NCBI RefSeq assembly: GCF_014633365.1
Contig: NC_068349.1
Coordinates: forward strand, 18,986,753-19,050,752
Direction: 5' to 3'
DNA: 64,000 nt
From: Diospyros lotus
Taxonomy: Eukaryota > Streptophyta > Magnoliopsida > Ericales > Ebenaceae
Each line of letters starts with the position of its first letter. Within the stretch, counting starts at the first letter, position 1. A program made the position numbers and the translations under genes. Below are positions 46,240-56,438 of the stretch, piece after piece. The notes below the pieces were generated by a model. That model ran no database searches and was not told the DNA's origin. It saw nothing but the letters and a program-made list of their open reading frames with translations.

Positions 46240-46763
46240 AAAGCTACGTTTTTTTTTTGTTATTTTCAAGTCATTTTTAATTTTTAATTTTCTAAAATAA
46301 TGAAAACGCATTTTCTTTATTGTTTTTAAAAATACATTTTTGAAAACAAAAACAAATTTGTAAAGAAAACTCAAAACAATAAAAAGTTATTTTGAGTTTT
46401 TTCATCAAAAACAAACTCTATACTCAAAACATATTTATTTATTCATATTTTATTATTGTAATGAGAAAAATATTACAAAATTCATTAACTTTAAAATGTG
46501 TATATTTTTTTAATAATATATTAACATTAAATATTTCTAATTTACTGAATAATCAAATTTATTAAATAAAATATTATTAAAAAATTATTTTCAAAATTTC
46601 AAAAAGAACGTATTTTCTAATTTTCTGTTTTGAGAAAATAGTTTTTTAAAATAACAAAGAGAATGCGTTTTCAATTTTCTAAAAATAGACTATCAAAATA
46701 AAAAACTGAAAATGAATTCAAAACTCAAAATTAAAAATTAAAAGGCAAAGAGAACGCAACCTT
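46240..46763. mobile_element. AT-rich TIR element (MITE-like) inside the LTR-like block
   Basis: Left AAAGCTACGTTTTTTTTT and right end on minus CTAAGGTTGCGTTCTCTTTG are imperfect inverted repeats. The interior is almost only A/T with many TTTTCAAA/AAAACTGAAAA motifs. No target duplication resolved. Confidence 0.45.
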
Positions 46764-47099
46764 AGGGTCTTGTTCTTTTTCAGCCTTTTTCTTGTTCTCT
46801 TATGCTTCTTCTCATCATGTATTTCATGTAGCTAATATCGATATATATATATATATATAGATCTTCTCAGCATTTTTAGGATGCATTTCAACAATAACAA
46901 CTTTTTTTCATGTAGATGATTAGATAAACATTCCATTTGCAAGTAAAACATATTAGTATTTGTAATCTTTAAGAAATCAAAGGTATATTATTTGATTTGA
47001 GAGCATTAAATATTGTTTTAAACTCCACTAAATGGGACCCAAAGGTTATAAATTTAAATTTAAAGTTTCCCGAACCGTATTACACAAGTATTGTTTAAT

Positions 47100-48110
47100 A
47101 ATAGTTGAGAAAAATCTACTCTTAGTCAAGTACAAATTAAGTATAGTAATCGAGTAAAGACATAACAATGACTTAAGAGCTCTTTTGAATCAAAGCATAT
47201 TAGTCTAGTCTCTCTCCTTATTATTAGTCGATTACACTTTGAGTTGCTCTCTATTGTTATATAGAAAGTCAACTAATATATTGAATTAGCTAAATATTTT
47301 TCTAATGGTTCAATAAGAGTCCAAACTTAGGAATCGAATAATTCATATTAATCAAGTACAAAATAAAGAGTTTTTTGTATCTTGATAGGAAGTCGACTGC
47401 TTACGGTAGTGGTCGAGTAACACCTTGAGATCACAAAATAAAAGTCAAGTACATTTTAACTAACTCTCTATTCTTTAGTAGGAGGTCGACTCCTTTCAAA
47501 TTGTAGTCGAGTAATGTAAGACAAAAGCTTGATTCTTCCTATCAAATACTCAATTAATTTAATTAAGGAGTCGAGTAGAAAATATCTAAGTAAAACATTC
47601 AATATCAACACAAACTAACTCGAGTATTGCTAAGCATTACTCAAATAACTTTTTCTTGATACTTTGTATCCTTGATTTGTTAATGTAATACTCAAGTAAT
47701 GAACTATAATACTTCAGTAATGTCCTCAAATGAAGGCCAAGCTTGATTTTTGTAACATCCCGCATCGAGCGATAGTAAGTACCGGAACAACTTACCTTGA
47801 TGGGCATACGTGAACTTTCCAGGGGTCACCCATCCTTGAGCTTCCCCAGCTCAAACACGCTTAATCCAGGAGTTATTTACTTACATTCAGCCCAAAAGGT
47901 ATCCAGCTGGTGTTGTTTCATTTTTTACATTATTCTCGATATATACTACTCTTTTCTGGGCTCTTGGGGTATTACAATTTTCATGGATAATAATTGATTA
48001 ACATATGATTCATTATTTGATACTCAATTAACACTTTTTTCAAATTTTTAATCCTTAAGATTCAAAGAGATTACTCGAGTAATGATATCTGATACTCAAG
48101 TAATGAGTTA
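47100..48110. repeat. Dispersed AGTCGAGTA / ACTCGAGTAATG boxes
   Basis: More than ten boxes of the type GTCGAGTAA, GTCGACT, ACTCGAGTA and decayed ACTCAAGTAAT occur over 1 kb, interrupted by the Cassandra LTR at 47,751-47,976. They occupy the same relative place as the GTCGAC arrays in family X LTRs, with looser spacing. Confidence 0.6.
47751..47976 (-). mobile_element. Cassandra TRIM solo LTR with 5S-rRNA-like promoter, 226 bp
   Basis: Minus-strand ends TGTAATACCCCAAG ... CGGGATGTTACA, flanked by the exact target duplication ATTTT (47,746-47,750 and 47,977-47,981). On minus it contains TTAAGCGTGTTTGAGC and GGATGGGTGACCCCTGG, which match the A-box and C-box parts of the plant 5S rRNA internal promoter. 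This is the hallmark of Cassandra terminal-repeat elements. No second LTR or internal domain is present. The 5S-like body is shortened and altered (GGGGAAGCTCAAG between the boxes). Confidence 0.9.
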
Positions 48111-48499
48111 AAACCAAGTTTAACCTATGTATTACTTTATTGAGATATGTTCAAATACTTAGGATTTTATTTTAAAACTAAGAAATTAAAAGGCTTTTAA
48201 AAATATATCGCTGCAATTTATATTATCACGAATCCAATAATAATAAACCTAAGAGGTACAACGTACCACTACAGATTACAAGAAACAACATGAGCCCTGG
48301 AGATGATGAATAAATAATCAACAGGCCCAAAGAATACAGGAGAAAAATATGCATGAAATTCCCTTTTTGGCGGGAATAAAAACCCAGCCTCTCTCCAAAT
48401 TGGCAGCTTGTGAGATTTGACTCTAGCTATAGACGCTAGCTAGCCCTAGCCCTGAGTTGTCATTGGAGCAATTAGGGTTGGGACAAAGCAGGGTCATTG

Positions 48500-48760
48500 T
48501 CAAAAGTGCTGAAGGAAATTCTTCATCGCTTCGTATGTATGTCGACCAGCATATTGTGGCTGTTGGTGTACGGAACAACACTTTTGTCTTCAGGCCTTGT
48601 AACACAGCTTTGGGACCGTCTTTCGCCACTATCTGTCAAAGAGCCATGCGGATTGAACCACTACTAAAGGTGTCATCTCCAAATACACCCTACAACATGC
48701 AGGGTTAATTTATGGATTAACTCCAACATCATACACCTTAGCAATGAATCTATAGGAGCT
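48500..48760 (-). pseudogene. Mitoferrin-like mitochondrial carrier (SLC25) C-terminal pseudogene
   Basis: On minus the frame shows GVFGDDTFSSGSIRMAL, a stop, QIVAKDGPKAVLQGLKTKV and LFRTPTATICWSTY. A 4-bp duplication (GTATGTAT on plus, about 48,534-48,541) then shifts the frame into EAMKNFLQHF and a stop at 48,502-48,500. Plant mitochondrial iron transporters of the mitoferrin type end in this way (DG-RGL-RG, PR-LFHAPAAAICWSTYE). Another stop replaces a Gln codon just before GVFG. Upstream exons are not visible, so this is a dead C-terminal fragment, possibly a captured or retro-copied piece. Confidence 0.65.
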
Positions 48761-49369
48761 TACTTCAAAGATCCAAGAGCACAAAATATCAGTGCAATAT
48801 CAGAGATTCAAGAGCTGAAATTTCCTTGAGTCTAGATGCACTGATAGTTATATTGAAATCCGACATCACTCAATCCTAAAACAAGACAGCAAACATTATG
48901 TTGACATTATTTGTGAAGCTCCAATCCAGTTTTTGTTTGGGCCAAGGGGTGGACGGCCTTTTGGAAACCGCCCATGGGCCTTCGGGAACCCATGGACTAA
49001 AGGCTCAAAACGGTAACTCTCCTTGCCGTTTGAAGCTGCTGGCACCCTATTATCCTTTTGTCTTCATCCAATCTCATCACAACCATTGAATTGCCTATTT
49101 ATCTCTGCTGGCTCCTCGAGATTTGAACACGGGCAGCCTCCGCCTTATCAGATTGTGTTTCGTTTCACTCTCGATATTTTGCTTTAATTAGCTTTATATA
49201 GTGATTGTTCGTTTTCTCTCTTGCGTCTAGGTTTCTTTACCTCTAATCTGTGTCTGTGATTATGGGGTTTTGCTGTTAGAGGGTATTTTGTTCTTATACA
49301 GAGTATCGAGACTATGATGTATTTGTGGAGGCTATAACCATTTCCGATTAGTGCAGTGAGTTCTCCTCT

Positions 49370-49440
49370 TTGGAGCTCAACGTGGACGTAGCCCTCATTA
49401 ACGGGTGAACCACGATAAAATCGTTTGTGTTCTTTGCTTT
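49370..49440 (+). other. LTR U5-like motif of a possible Copia-type solo LTR
   Basis: GTGGACGTAGCCC followed by GGGTGAACCACGATAAAATC resembles the conserved U5 motif of many plant Copia LTRs. A TATA-like TTTATATAG lies near 49,193 and CCCAACACA near 49,556-49,563 could be the end. The left end and duplication are not found. Confidence 0.35.
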
Positions 49441-49993
49441 GATCTTCTTTACTTTCTGTATATGTTTTTTGAGTTGTTTTCTACCGAATAATTTGTGTTT
49501 GAAATCGGTCTATTTATTTTAAAATGGGTTAAGAAGGGTTGAGCTTAGTCTCTTCCCAACACATTAACTTTAAAGAGCATGGTCATTGGAAGAACATCCA
49601 GAAGAACATAAACTTGGATCATCTTGCAGACTTCCATCATTATTCTGTACACAACAACACAGAATTTACATTATAGTATGAGATATAGATAAGTAACATG
49701 TAAAGGAGATTTTCTGCTAGGCCTGCATAAAACCTTGATCCCAGATGTGCACCAGAATTTTGTTAAATGGAGGATGCTCTGTATTTTTTCCTTTTTCTTT
49801 TTTTTTTTGTTTTGGACAAGTATAATTGAAATAATGCCTTTAACAGTGAAAAATTAATGTACATGTAACCTGAATCAGAGTATTTAAAAAGCTAACCATT
49901 GTCTATATTAGTACCCATTTTCCTTAAATGGATGTTGAGCAATCACTAAACTTTGAGCTTTAATCCATAAGATTTCTTTTTTCTTTTTTCCAG

Positions 49994-50185
49994 CTACACA
50001 AAAAAACATGCAAGAAATTCCAATTTTTTAATATACTGGAGAAATCAAATGAACCAGCTCGAGTAGATGTCAAGGCCAGATTGACCAAATTGGAACTTCA
50101 GCCAGATACGTTTCAGAAGAAAAAGGAAAAGATTCAAATTGTTGTCCATGTAGAGAGAAAATATAAATTATTTATTCAGAAATGA
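49994..50185 (+). other. Isolated exon-like open frame, 63 codons
   Basis: A strong pyrimidine tract and CAG acceptor (49,975-49,993) precedes an open frame that contains LHKKTCKKFQFFNILEKS, ARVDVKARLTKLELQPDTF and KKKEKIQIVVHVERKYK, and ends at TGA 50,183-50,185. The amino-acid make-up looks protein-like, but I do not recognise a family and see no partner exons. It may be the last exon of a lost gene or a captured fragment. Confidence 0.35.
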
Positions 50186-50567
50186 GGATTTTCCTATCTG
50201 GTGAATTTGTTTATTATTATACCAAATTGTTGGGATTAAATCTCATCTGTATTATTATACCAAATTGTTGGGATTATACCAATTTGATTTATTATCTAAT
50301 GGTCATTTTTCCCATAGTCCATTCTTAATGCTGCAGGTTTTGTTTCTGTATTAGCATATGCGAGTGGATCTTTTCTCATTCTTAATTTTCAAAACATAGG
50401 TTGTGGAGTTTACCTTTATGATTGATGGAGGATCTATAGTAATTAATAAGACAATGCTGCATAGCTTCTAATACTCTAATAAAGATCTATAGTTGTCGGA
50501 CAGAATATATTGAAAGATCGAAGGTACTTTAGGATTTCTTAAAGAATCGTATATTTAAGGAAAACTT

Positions 50568-51204
50568 TAGGGGTGTCAACGGTTTGGATTGTTCCGATTC
50601 TATAAGAATCCAGTAATCGAACTATTTTTAATGGTTTTGAAAAAATAAAAAACGTAAACGAACCATTACATATATAAAATCAAACCATGACCATTCCGTT
50701 ACACCGGACCAGTTTCGGTTCTATTCAATTAACATTTAGCTTCTAAACATTTTCGCAAAATATGAAATTACAAACAAATTTGTTAATTAAAATAAATCCA
50801 TAACTTCATTAATGCTTCAAGTCTTAAAGTAAAAATAGAACAAAATAATTTATAGACTATCTCATCAAATGAGATTATATCGACTATTTAGTATAGCAAT
50901 AGCGCATAAAAGTCTAGAAATAAAAGAGTTCATGAATCTCGCTAGTTTCCTAGAAAGTGATACTATTTATGCGTATGTATATATATATACCAAAAAAAAT
51001 TATAATATATGTATAAGTATAATATGGGTTCCGATTCAGTTCGGTTCGAACCACAATTTGAAAAAAAAAAAAAACAATAACCAAACCAAATATATCCATT
51101 CTTAATTTTCTAGAACCAAAACCTAACTATTGAACCGTAGAACCAATCCAAAAAGCACGGTTCGGTCCGGTTCATCGGTTTTCGGATATTTTTTGACACC
51201 CCTA
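50568..51204. mobile_element. Non-autonomous hAT element 3, 637 bp
   Basis: Perfect 12-bp terminal inverted repeats TAGGGGTGTCAA / TTGACACCCCTA and an exact 8-bp target duplication GAAAACTT (50,560-50,567 and 51,205-51,212). Subterminal GGTTCGGTCCGG, GGTTTGG and AACCGTAGAACC motifs occur near both ends. No transposase. Confidence 0.92.
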
Positions 51205-51251
51205 GAAAACTTGGTTAAGTGGTTGATATTTATTATGTGCCTTGAATAGAG

Positions 51252-51675
51252 TGTTAGAAAAATTAAATAAAACACACTTACCTCTAGCAATTATTTGTAT
51301 GAAAAACCTGAATTGCATTTGAGTTGGATGCTTCTAATCAATCAGTCAAATGCACAACGATAGTGTATGCCATCAGATTTGGACTTGATTGGGGACCCAA
51401 ACTGGTTTCACTGTTTGTATGATTGTGTTTTTTTTTCAATAGAGGAACCCTCTATTTATAGACTAATTAATGTCTATCTTCATTCAAACTAATTCCATCA
51501 AATTAGTTTGATTTAATTTGAAAGACAATTATCACTCTTTATCTAGTAGATAAATACTATAGGAGATAATTATCTAATGGTTTAAAAGATATTTCTTAGA
51601 TAAATAGGACCACCTAATGATAATTATACTAATAGATAATTATAATAACTGCAATTAATCTAATAGATAATTACA
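51252..51675 (-). mobile_element. 3' LTR of the second minus-strand Copia, 424 bp
   Basis: On minus it starts TGTAATTATCTATTAG right after the purine-rich tract CAAGTGGGAG and ends in TTTTTCTAACA. It contains a TATA-type TCTATAAATAGAGGG on minus near 51,450-51,470. A matching 5' LTR is not found within the window. Confidence 0.75.
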
Positions 51676-51923
51676 GTCTCCCACTTGGTCCGTATATTTT
51701 ATCTTACCAAAGAAACACCTTATAGCCATATCTTCTTATTCTTAAGAAAGAAATTAAATACATGAATCATGGCGATAAGTCCTCTACAATTGAGTATTAC
51801 CTTCCATGTATCACAATGCATCAAATTTCCTTTCCCACTAGTCCCAATGTGATAATATAACTTCATGAATAAACCCTATGTTTATTCGGGTCCAAAATAG
51901 TTTATTATTCTCAAACATAAATG

Positions 51924-53513
51924 TGTTAGAACGGGAGATGCTATGGCACACACCAAGAGGGGGGGTGAATTGGTTATTTTAAAAAAAAAACTTTTTAATA
52001 CAGGTTGAAGTTTTAATGATTTAAAACGTGAAGCATATAAAATGACAAATGTGAATCAAGTGAGGAATTAAGGAATGCTTGGAAAGATAAAGATGATTTA
52101 AAGAACACAAGCACACAAGAACACCAAGATTTATAGTGGTTCGGCTTAACCCAAGCCTAATCCACTACTTTAGCTCCTTACTAAGGATTTTTCAAACCAT
52201 CCACTAAAACCCCCTACTTAAACCAAGTAGGTCCTCTAGTCCGAGACTAGGAATTACAAAATCTCCCACTCAAATTGGCCCTCTAGCTATACAAGCTAGG
52301 AAAACAAGAAATATATAGTTGGAGAGAATCTAAGAGATGAATCTCTTAGTTACAATGTCTCTCAAAAATGATACAAGACTTAAATGAATGTAAACAAATT
52401 AAGATCACAGCCTTGAAGAGAGAAAATTGAAGCACAGTGAATGTAAATAGAAACGAGTGTAAAATGTAAGCTCAATTCAATTCATTCTCGTCCATTAGCC
52501 TTCTCTTGATCATCTATGACATGTATATATAAGTGTCCCACGAAGTTGAAGAGAAATATAGGCGTTTGGAGCCGTTGGGATTTGAAAAAATAGCCGTTGG
52601 AGCTTTCTGCAAAAAGAAATAGTCGACAGAAGAAATATATAGTTGACTATTTTTACAACTAAAGCAAGAAATAGTCGACAGACAAAACGAATAGTCGACT
52701 ATTTTATAACACAAAATTTCAATAGTCGACAGACACATTCCAATAGTCGACAGATGCTGAGATATGAAGAAATTTTTGAATTTCATGAACAAAAATAGTC
52801 GACAGATCAGAAGGCATAGTCGACTATTTTTACTCGATAGTCGACAGATGCTTAAATAGTCGACAGAACATCAAAAATAGTCGACTATTTTGAAGCATAG
52901 TCAACAGAATGATCCTGATAGTCGACTATTCTATAGAAAAACTTGAATTTCAATACATCCTTATTCGATTCTTTAAAAACTCATTTTGATTATCTTTAAA
53001 GCAAGTTGAGATTATCAAAAGTATGATTTGAAACAAATTATTCTTAACAAATCAATCTTTCATCCATACTCAATATTTCTTCTATAAGTTTTCATATCTT
53101 GCTTCAAAACTTATATACTAAAAATTCATTTTCTCATTCATATAATCCACATAGTAGAAATTGATTTTCATATAGTCATTTATCAAAACCATTCATTACC
53201 AAGAGATATTAGATATCAAAATACTAGGAGATAGTTTTCTAAAATGAACACTTTCTAAAATGAACACATTTTCAAAAACATGTTTTAGTTGGTCTTTTGC
53301 CTTAGAATTATTTTGACCAACAATTTCAAGGAGATTCTTTTTAGATCTTAAAACTTGTTTATGCAAATCTCCAAATAATATAAAAGATCATAGATCATTT
53401 TAACAAAGCACTTTGAAATTGATTTTTGTTTTCAAACCATATGCTTTGATTGAGAAAAAAAAATACATTTGAAATTTTTCATCATCAAAACTAAACACAA
53501 GAGTAAAATATCA
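51924..53513 (-). mobile_element. Solo LTR, family X copy 2, 1,590 bp
   Basis: Ends TGTTAGAACGGG ... GTAAAATATCA with exact target duplication AAATG (51,919-51,923 and 53,514-53,518). Nearly identical to 882-2,121 over the shared parts, plus about 350 bp (about 53,190-53,490) missing from that copy. On minus, a TATA box lies near 52,520-52,533, with the GTCGAC array directly upstream. Confidence 0.92.
52621..52926. repeat. Helically spaced GTCGAC array, copy 2
   Basis: Exact GTCGAC cores follow an A at 52,621, 52,673, 52,693, 52,723, 52,744, 52,797, 52,818, 52,839, 52,858, 52,879 and 52,920, with variants GTTGAC (52,641) and GTCAAC (52,899). From 52,797 onward successive steps are 21, 21, 19, 21, 20 and 21 bp. 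Confidence 0.88.
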
Positions 53514-53605
53514 AAATGTGTACACCAAAAATGAGAAATCAACAAACAACTAAATAAGAGTTTCATTACATCAATAGTTGTTTATACAACTAAATCATAT
53601 CATGA

Positions 53606-54872
53606 GAGCAATTCCTATTCGATCTACATGATCCTTAAAACTCTTAATTTGCATGTCTTTAGTTAAAGGATCAGCTATCATCAATTCAGTGCTAATGTGC
53701 TTTATGACCAATTTATTTTCCTTAACACGTTCCCTTATGGTTAAATACTTAATGTCGATATGTTTACTTTAACTACCACTCTTGTGATTTTTAGCCAAGA
53801 AAACAACAGTTGAATTATCACAATATAACTTAAGTGGCCTAGATATAGAATCAACAATTCTAAGCCCTGAAACTAAACTCTTCAACCATACACTGTGCGA
53901 TGTAGCCTCAAAACAAGCAATGAACTCAGCCTCCATAGTGAATGTAGCAACTAAGCTCTGTTTGGCACTCTTCCAAGACACGGCTCCGCTGGCTAACATA
54001 AAAATGTATCCAGATGTTGATTTTCGAGAATCAACGCAACCAGCAAAGTCTGAATCCGAGTAACCTTCCACCTCCAAATGATCAGTCCGTTTATACATGA
54101 GCATGTAATCATTAGTCCCTTGAAGGTACCTCATAACCTTTTTAGCAATCCTCCAGTGGTTCAAACTTAGATTACTCTGATATCTTCCCAACATTCCCAC
54201 TGCAAATGCAATGTCAAGTCTTTTGCAAACCTGAGCATACATTAGGCTTCCAACAACTGAAGCATATGGAATGTTGTGCATTTGTTCCTTTTCAAGTTCA
54301 TTTTTCGAGCATTGATCCAAATTGAACTTGTCACCCTTCACAATGGGTGCTACACTCGATCTACAATCTTTCATCCGAAATCTCTCCAACACTTTGTTGA
54401 TATAGGTCTTTTGAGATAATCCCAAAATGTCTCGAGATCTTTCCCTATGGATCTTTATGCCAATGACATAAGATGCCTCACCCATATCTTTCATATCACA
54501 GTGTTTAGAGAAAAATTGTTTCACCTCATGTAACCAACCCTTATTATTGGTTGCAAGTAGGATGTCATCCACATATAAGACAAGGAAACATACTTTGCTC
54601 CCACTAATTTTCTGGTATATACATTCATCCATGACGTTCTCTACAAAATCAAATGAAGAGATAATATCATGAAATTTTAAGTACCATTGTCAGGAGGCTT
54701 GTTTCAATCCATATATGGATTTCTTAAGGTTGCATACCAAATGTTCACCATCACTAGAGGAGAATCCTTCTGGTTGTTTCATATAAATCTCTTCCTTTAG
54801 TTCTCCATTAAGGAATGCAATTTTCACATCCATTTGATGCAATTCCAAATCAAAATGTGTTACTAATGCCAT
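53606..54872 (-). pseudogene. Copia RT and RNase H (second element)
   Basis: RT at 54,872-54,690 (LHQMDVKIAFLNGELKEEIY, LKKSIYGLKQAS), then the catalytic YVDDILLATN (about 54,572). RNase H follows (YSDSDFAGCVDSRKSTSGYI, TMEAEFIACFEAT, LYCDNSTVVFLAKN) with a stop at 53,769; the tail resumes to about 53,606. The domains are fairly well kept, with only a few stops. Confidence 0.88.
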
Positions 54873-54947
54873 TATTATAAGGAAAGAATCTTTCTTGGAT
54901 ACATGAGAGAAAGTCTCTATGTAATCAATTCCTTTCCTTTGAGTGAA

Positions 54948-56429
54948 TCATTTAACAACGAGTCTTGCCTTATATCTTTTAATGTTGCCTAATGAGTCTT
55001 TCTTACTCTTAAAGACCCATTTACAACCAATGGTCCTAGCCCCATTAGGCAACATGACAAGATCCCAAACTCCATTAGTTGCCATGGAATTCATCTCATC
55101 TTTCATAGCATCATACCACAATTTGGATTCATTGCAACTCATGCCTTGTGAAAATGTTTCAGGATCATTTTCAGCTCCAATGTTATAGTCAGATTCTTAA
55201 AGATACACAACATAGTCATTAGGTATGGCTGATTTCTTTATTCTAGTTGATTTTCTTAATGTTGTGTCGATATCCTCCAGAGGAGTATCTTGCACAATTG
55301 GATCTTCTAGATTGCTATCAGCAGCTTTTGGAATATCAAAGACTGGATGTATAACACCCATTTGATCTTGAGGGGTACTATAAACTTCAGTTAGTCTTTC
55401 ACTTGAAATGGGAGTTAGAATATCTGAATAATCTTTTTCAGAAGAATCCAAATTATGAGATTGATTACTCCCACTAATTAAGTCATTCTCAAGAAATTTT
55501 AGATTTCTTGATACCACAATCCTAGTGATGTGAGATGGACAATAGAATCTATATCCCTTGGATTTTTCTGCATATCCAATGAAATATCCACTTACAGTCC
55601 TTGGGTCTAATTTCCTTTCCTGTGGATTGTAAACTCTTATTTCAGATGGACATCCCCAAGTGCGTATATGTCGTAAACTCTGTTTCCAACCCTTAAATAA
55701 CTCAAATGGCGTCTTAGGGACAGCCTTAGTTGGAACCCGGTTTAATATATACCCTCTCGTTTTAAGAGCTTCAGTCCAGAAGGATTTAGGAAGCTTAGAG
55801 CTGCTAAGCATACTCCTCACCATGTCCAATAATGTTTGGTTTCTCCTTTCAGTTACACCATTCTAGTCCGAAGACCCTGGCATAGTGTATTGGGCCACAA
55901 TCCTATATTCCTTGAGAAACTTAGCAAACAAACCAGGTGCCTGTCCTTCCTCAGTGTATCTTCCATAATACTCTCCATCTCTATATGACCTTATGAAATG
56001 TGCTTATCATACTGCTTCTCTACTTTTGCCTTGAAAACCTTAAAGGCATCTAATGCTTCGTTCTTCTTATGAAGCAAGTAGAGATACATATATAACCTTA
56101 AAAGCATCTAATGCTTCGTTCTTGTTATGAAGCAAATAGAGATACATATATCGTGAATAGTCATCAATAAATGAGATGAAGTATTTCTGACCATACGCGT
56201 CCATATCTAGACTACATATATCCGTATGTATGATCTCCAATATTTATGTACTTCTCTTGGCACCTTTCTTTGACTTATTAGTCTGCTTTCCCTTTATGCA
56301 GTCTACACAAATATGAAAATCAGTAAAATCAAAAGCATTGAGCACTCCATCATTTACTAATCTTTTAAGTCTCTCAATGGAAATATGTCCCAATCTCCTG
56401 TGCCACAACATAGAAGAATCTTCTTTCAT
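54948..56429 (-). pseudogene. Copia integrase and RT N-terminus (second element)
   Basis: Pre-integrase LWHRRLGHISIERLKRL and CVDCIKGKQ (56,429-56,244). The integrase core is degraded between 56,240 and 55,860. The later part is open at 55,829-55,197 ([49 protein letters not shown]). RT start at 55,142-54,948 (NGVWDLVMLPNGAR, GCKWVFKSKKDSLGN). A 57-bp tandem duplication disrupts the core at about 56,037-56,150. Confidence 0.82.
56037..56150. repeat. Tandem duplication of about 57 bp in the integrase core
   Basis: AACCTTAAAGGCATCTAATG and its near-copy AACCTTAAAAGCATCTAATG each start a segment with GCTTCGTTCTT(C/G)TTATGAAGC and AGATACATAT. Confidence 0.75.
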
Positions 56430-56438
56430 TACATATCT

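Larger units (their letters stand above)
45545..48200 (-). mobile_element. Large LTR-like block (family X relative) with a MITE and Cassandra inside
   Basis: The left end (TGAAAGCTATTAGCCC, then CCCAAGAGGGGACTGAATT) resembles the left end of family X LTRs (ACCAAGAGGGGGGGTGAATT). The interior has the same layout, with a box array on the right side (47,100-48,110), here AGTCGAGTAA rather than GTCGAC. No coding region follows, so it is probably another solo LTR in minus orientation. The right boundary and target duplication could not be fixed. Confidence 0.5.

Noticed and set aside
49105..49145. tRNA-like 3' half (minus GTTCAAATC T-loop)
   Set aside because: Only a T-arm-like piece; no acceptor pairing, D-arm or anticodon arm could be built.
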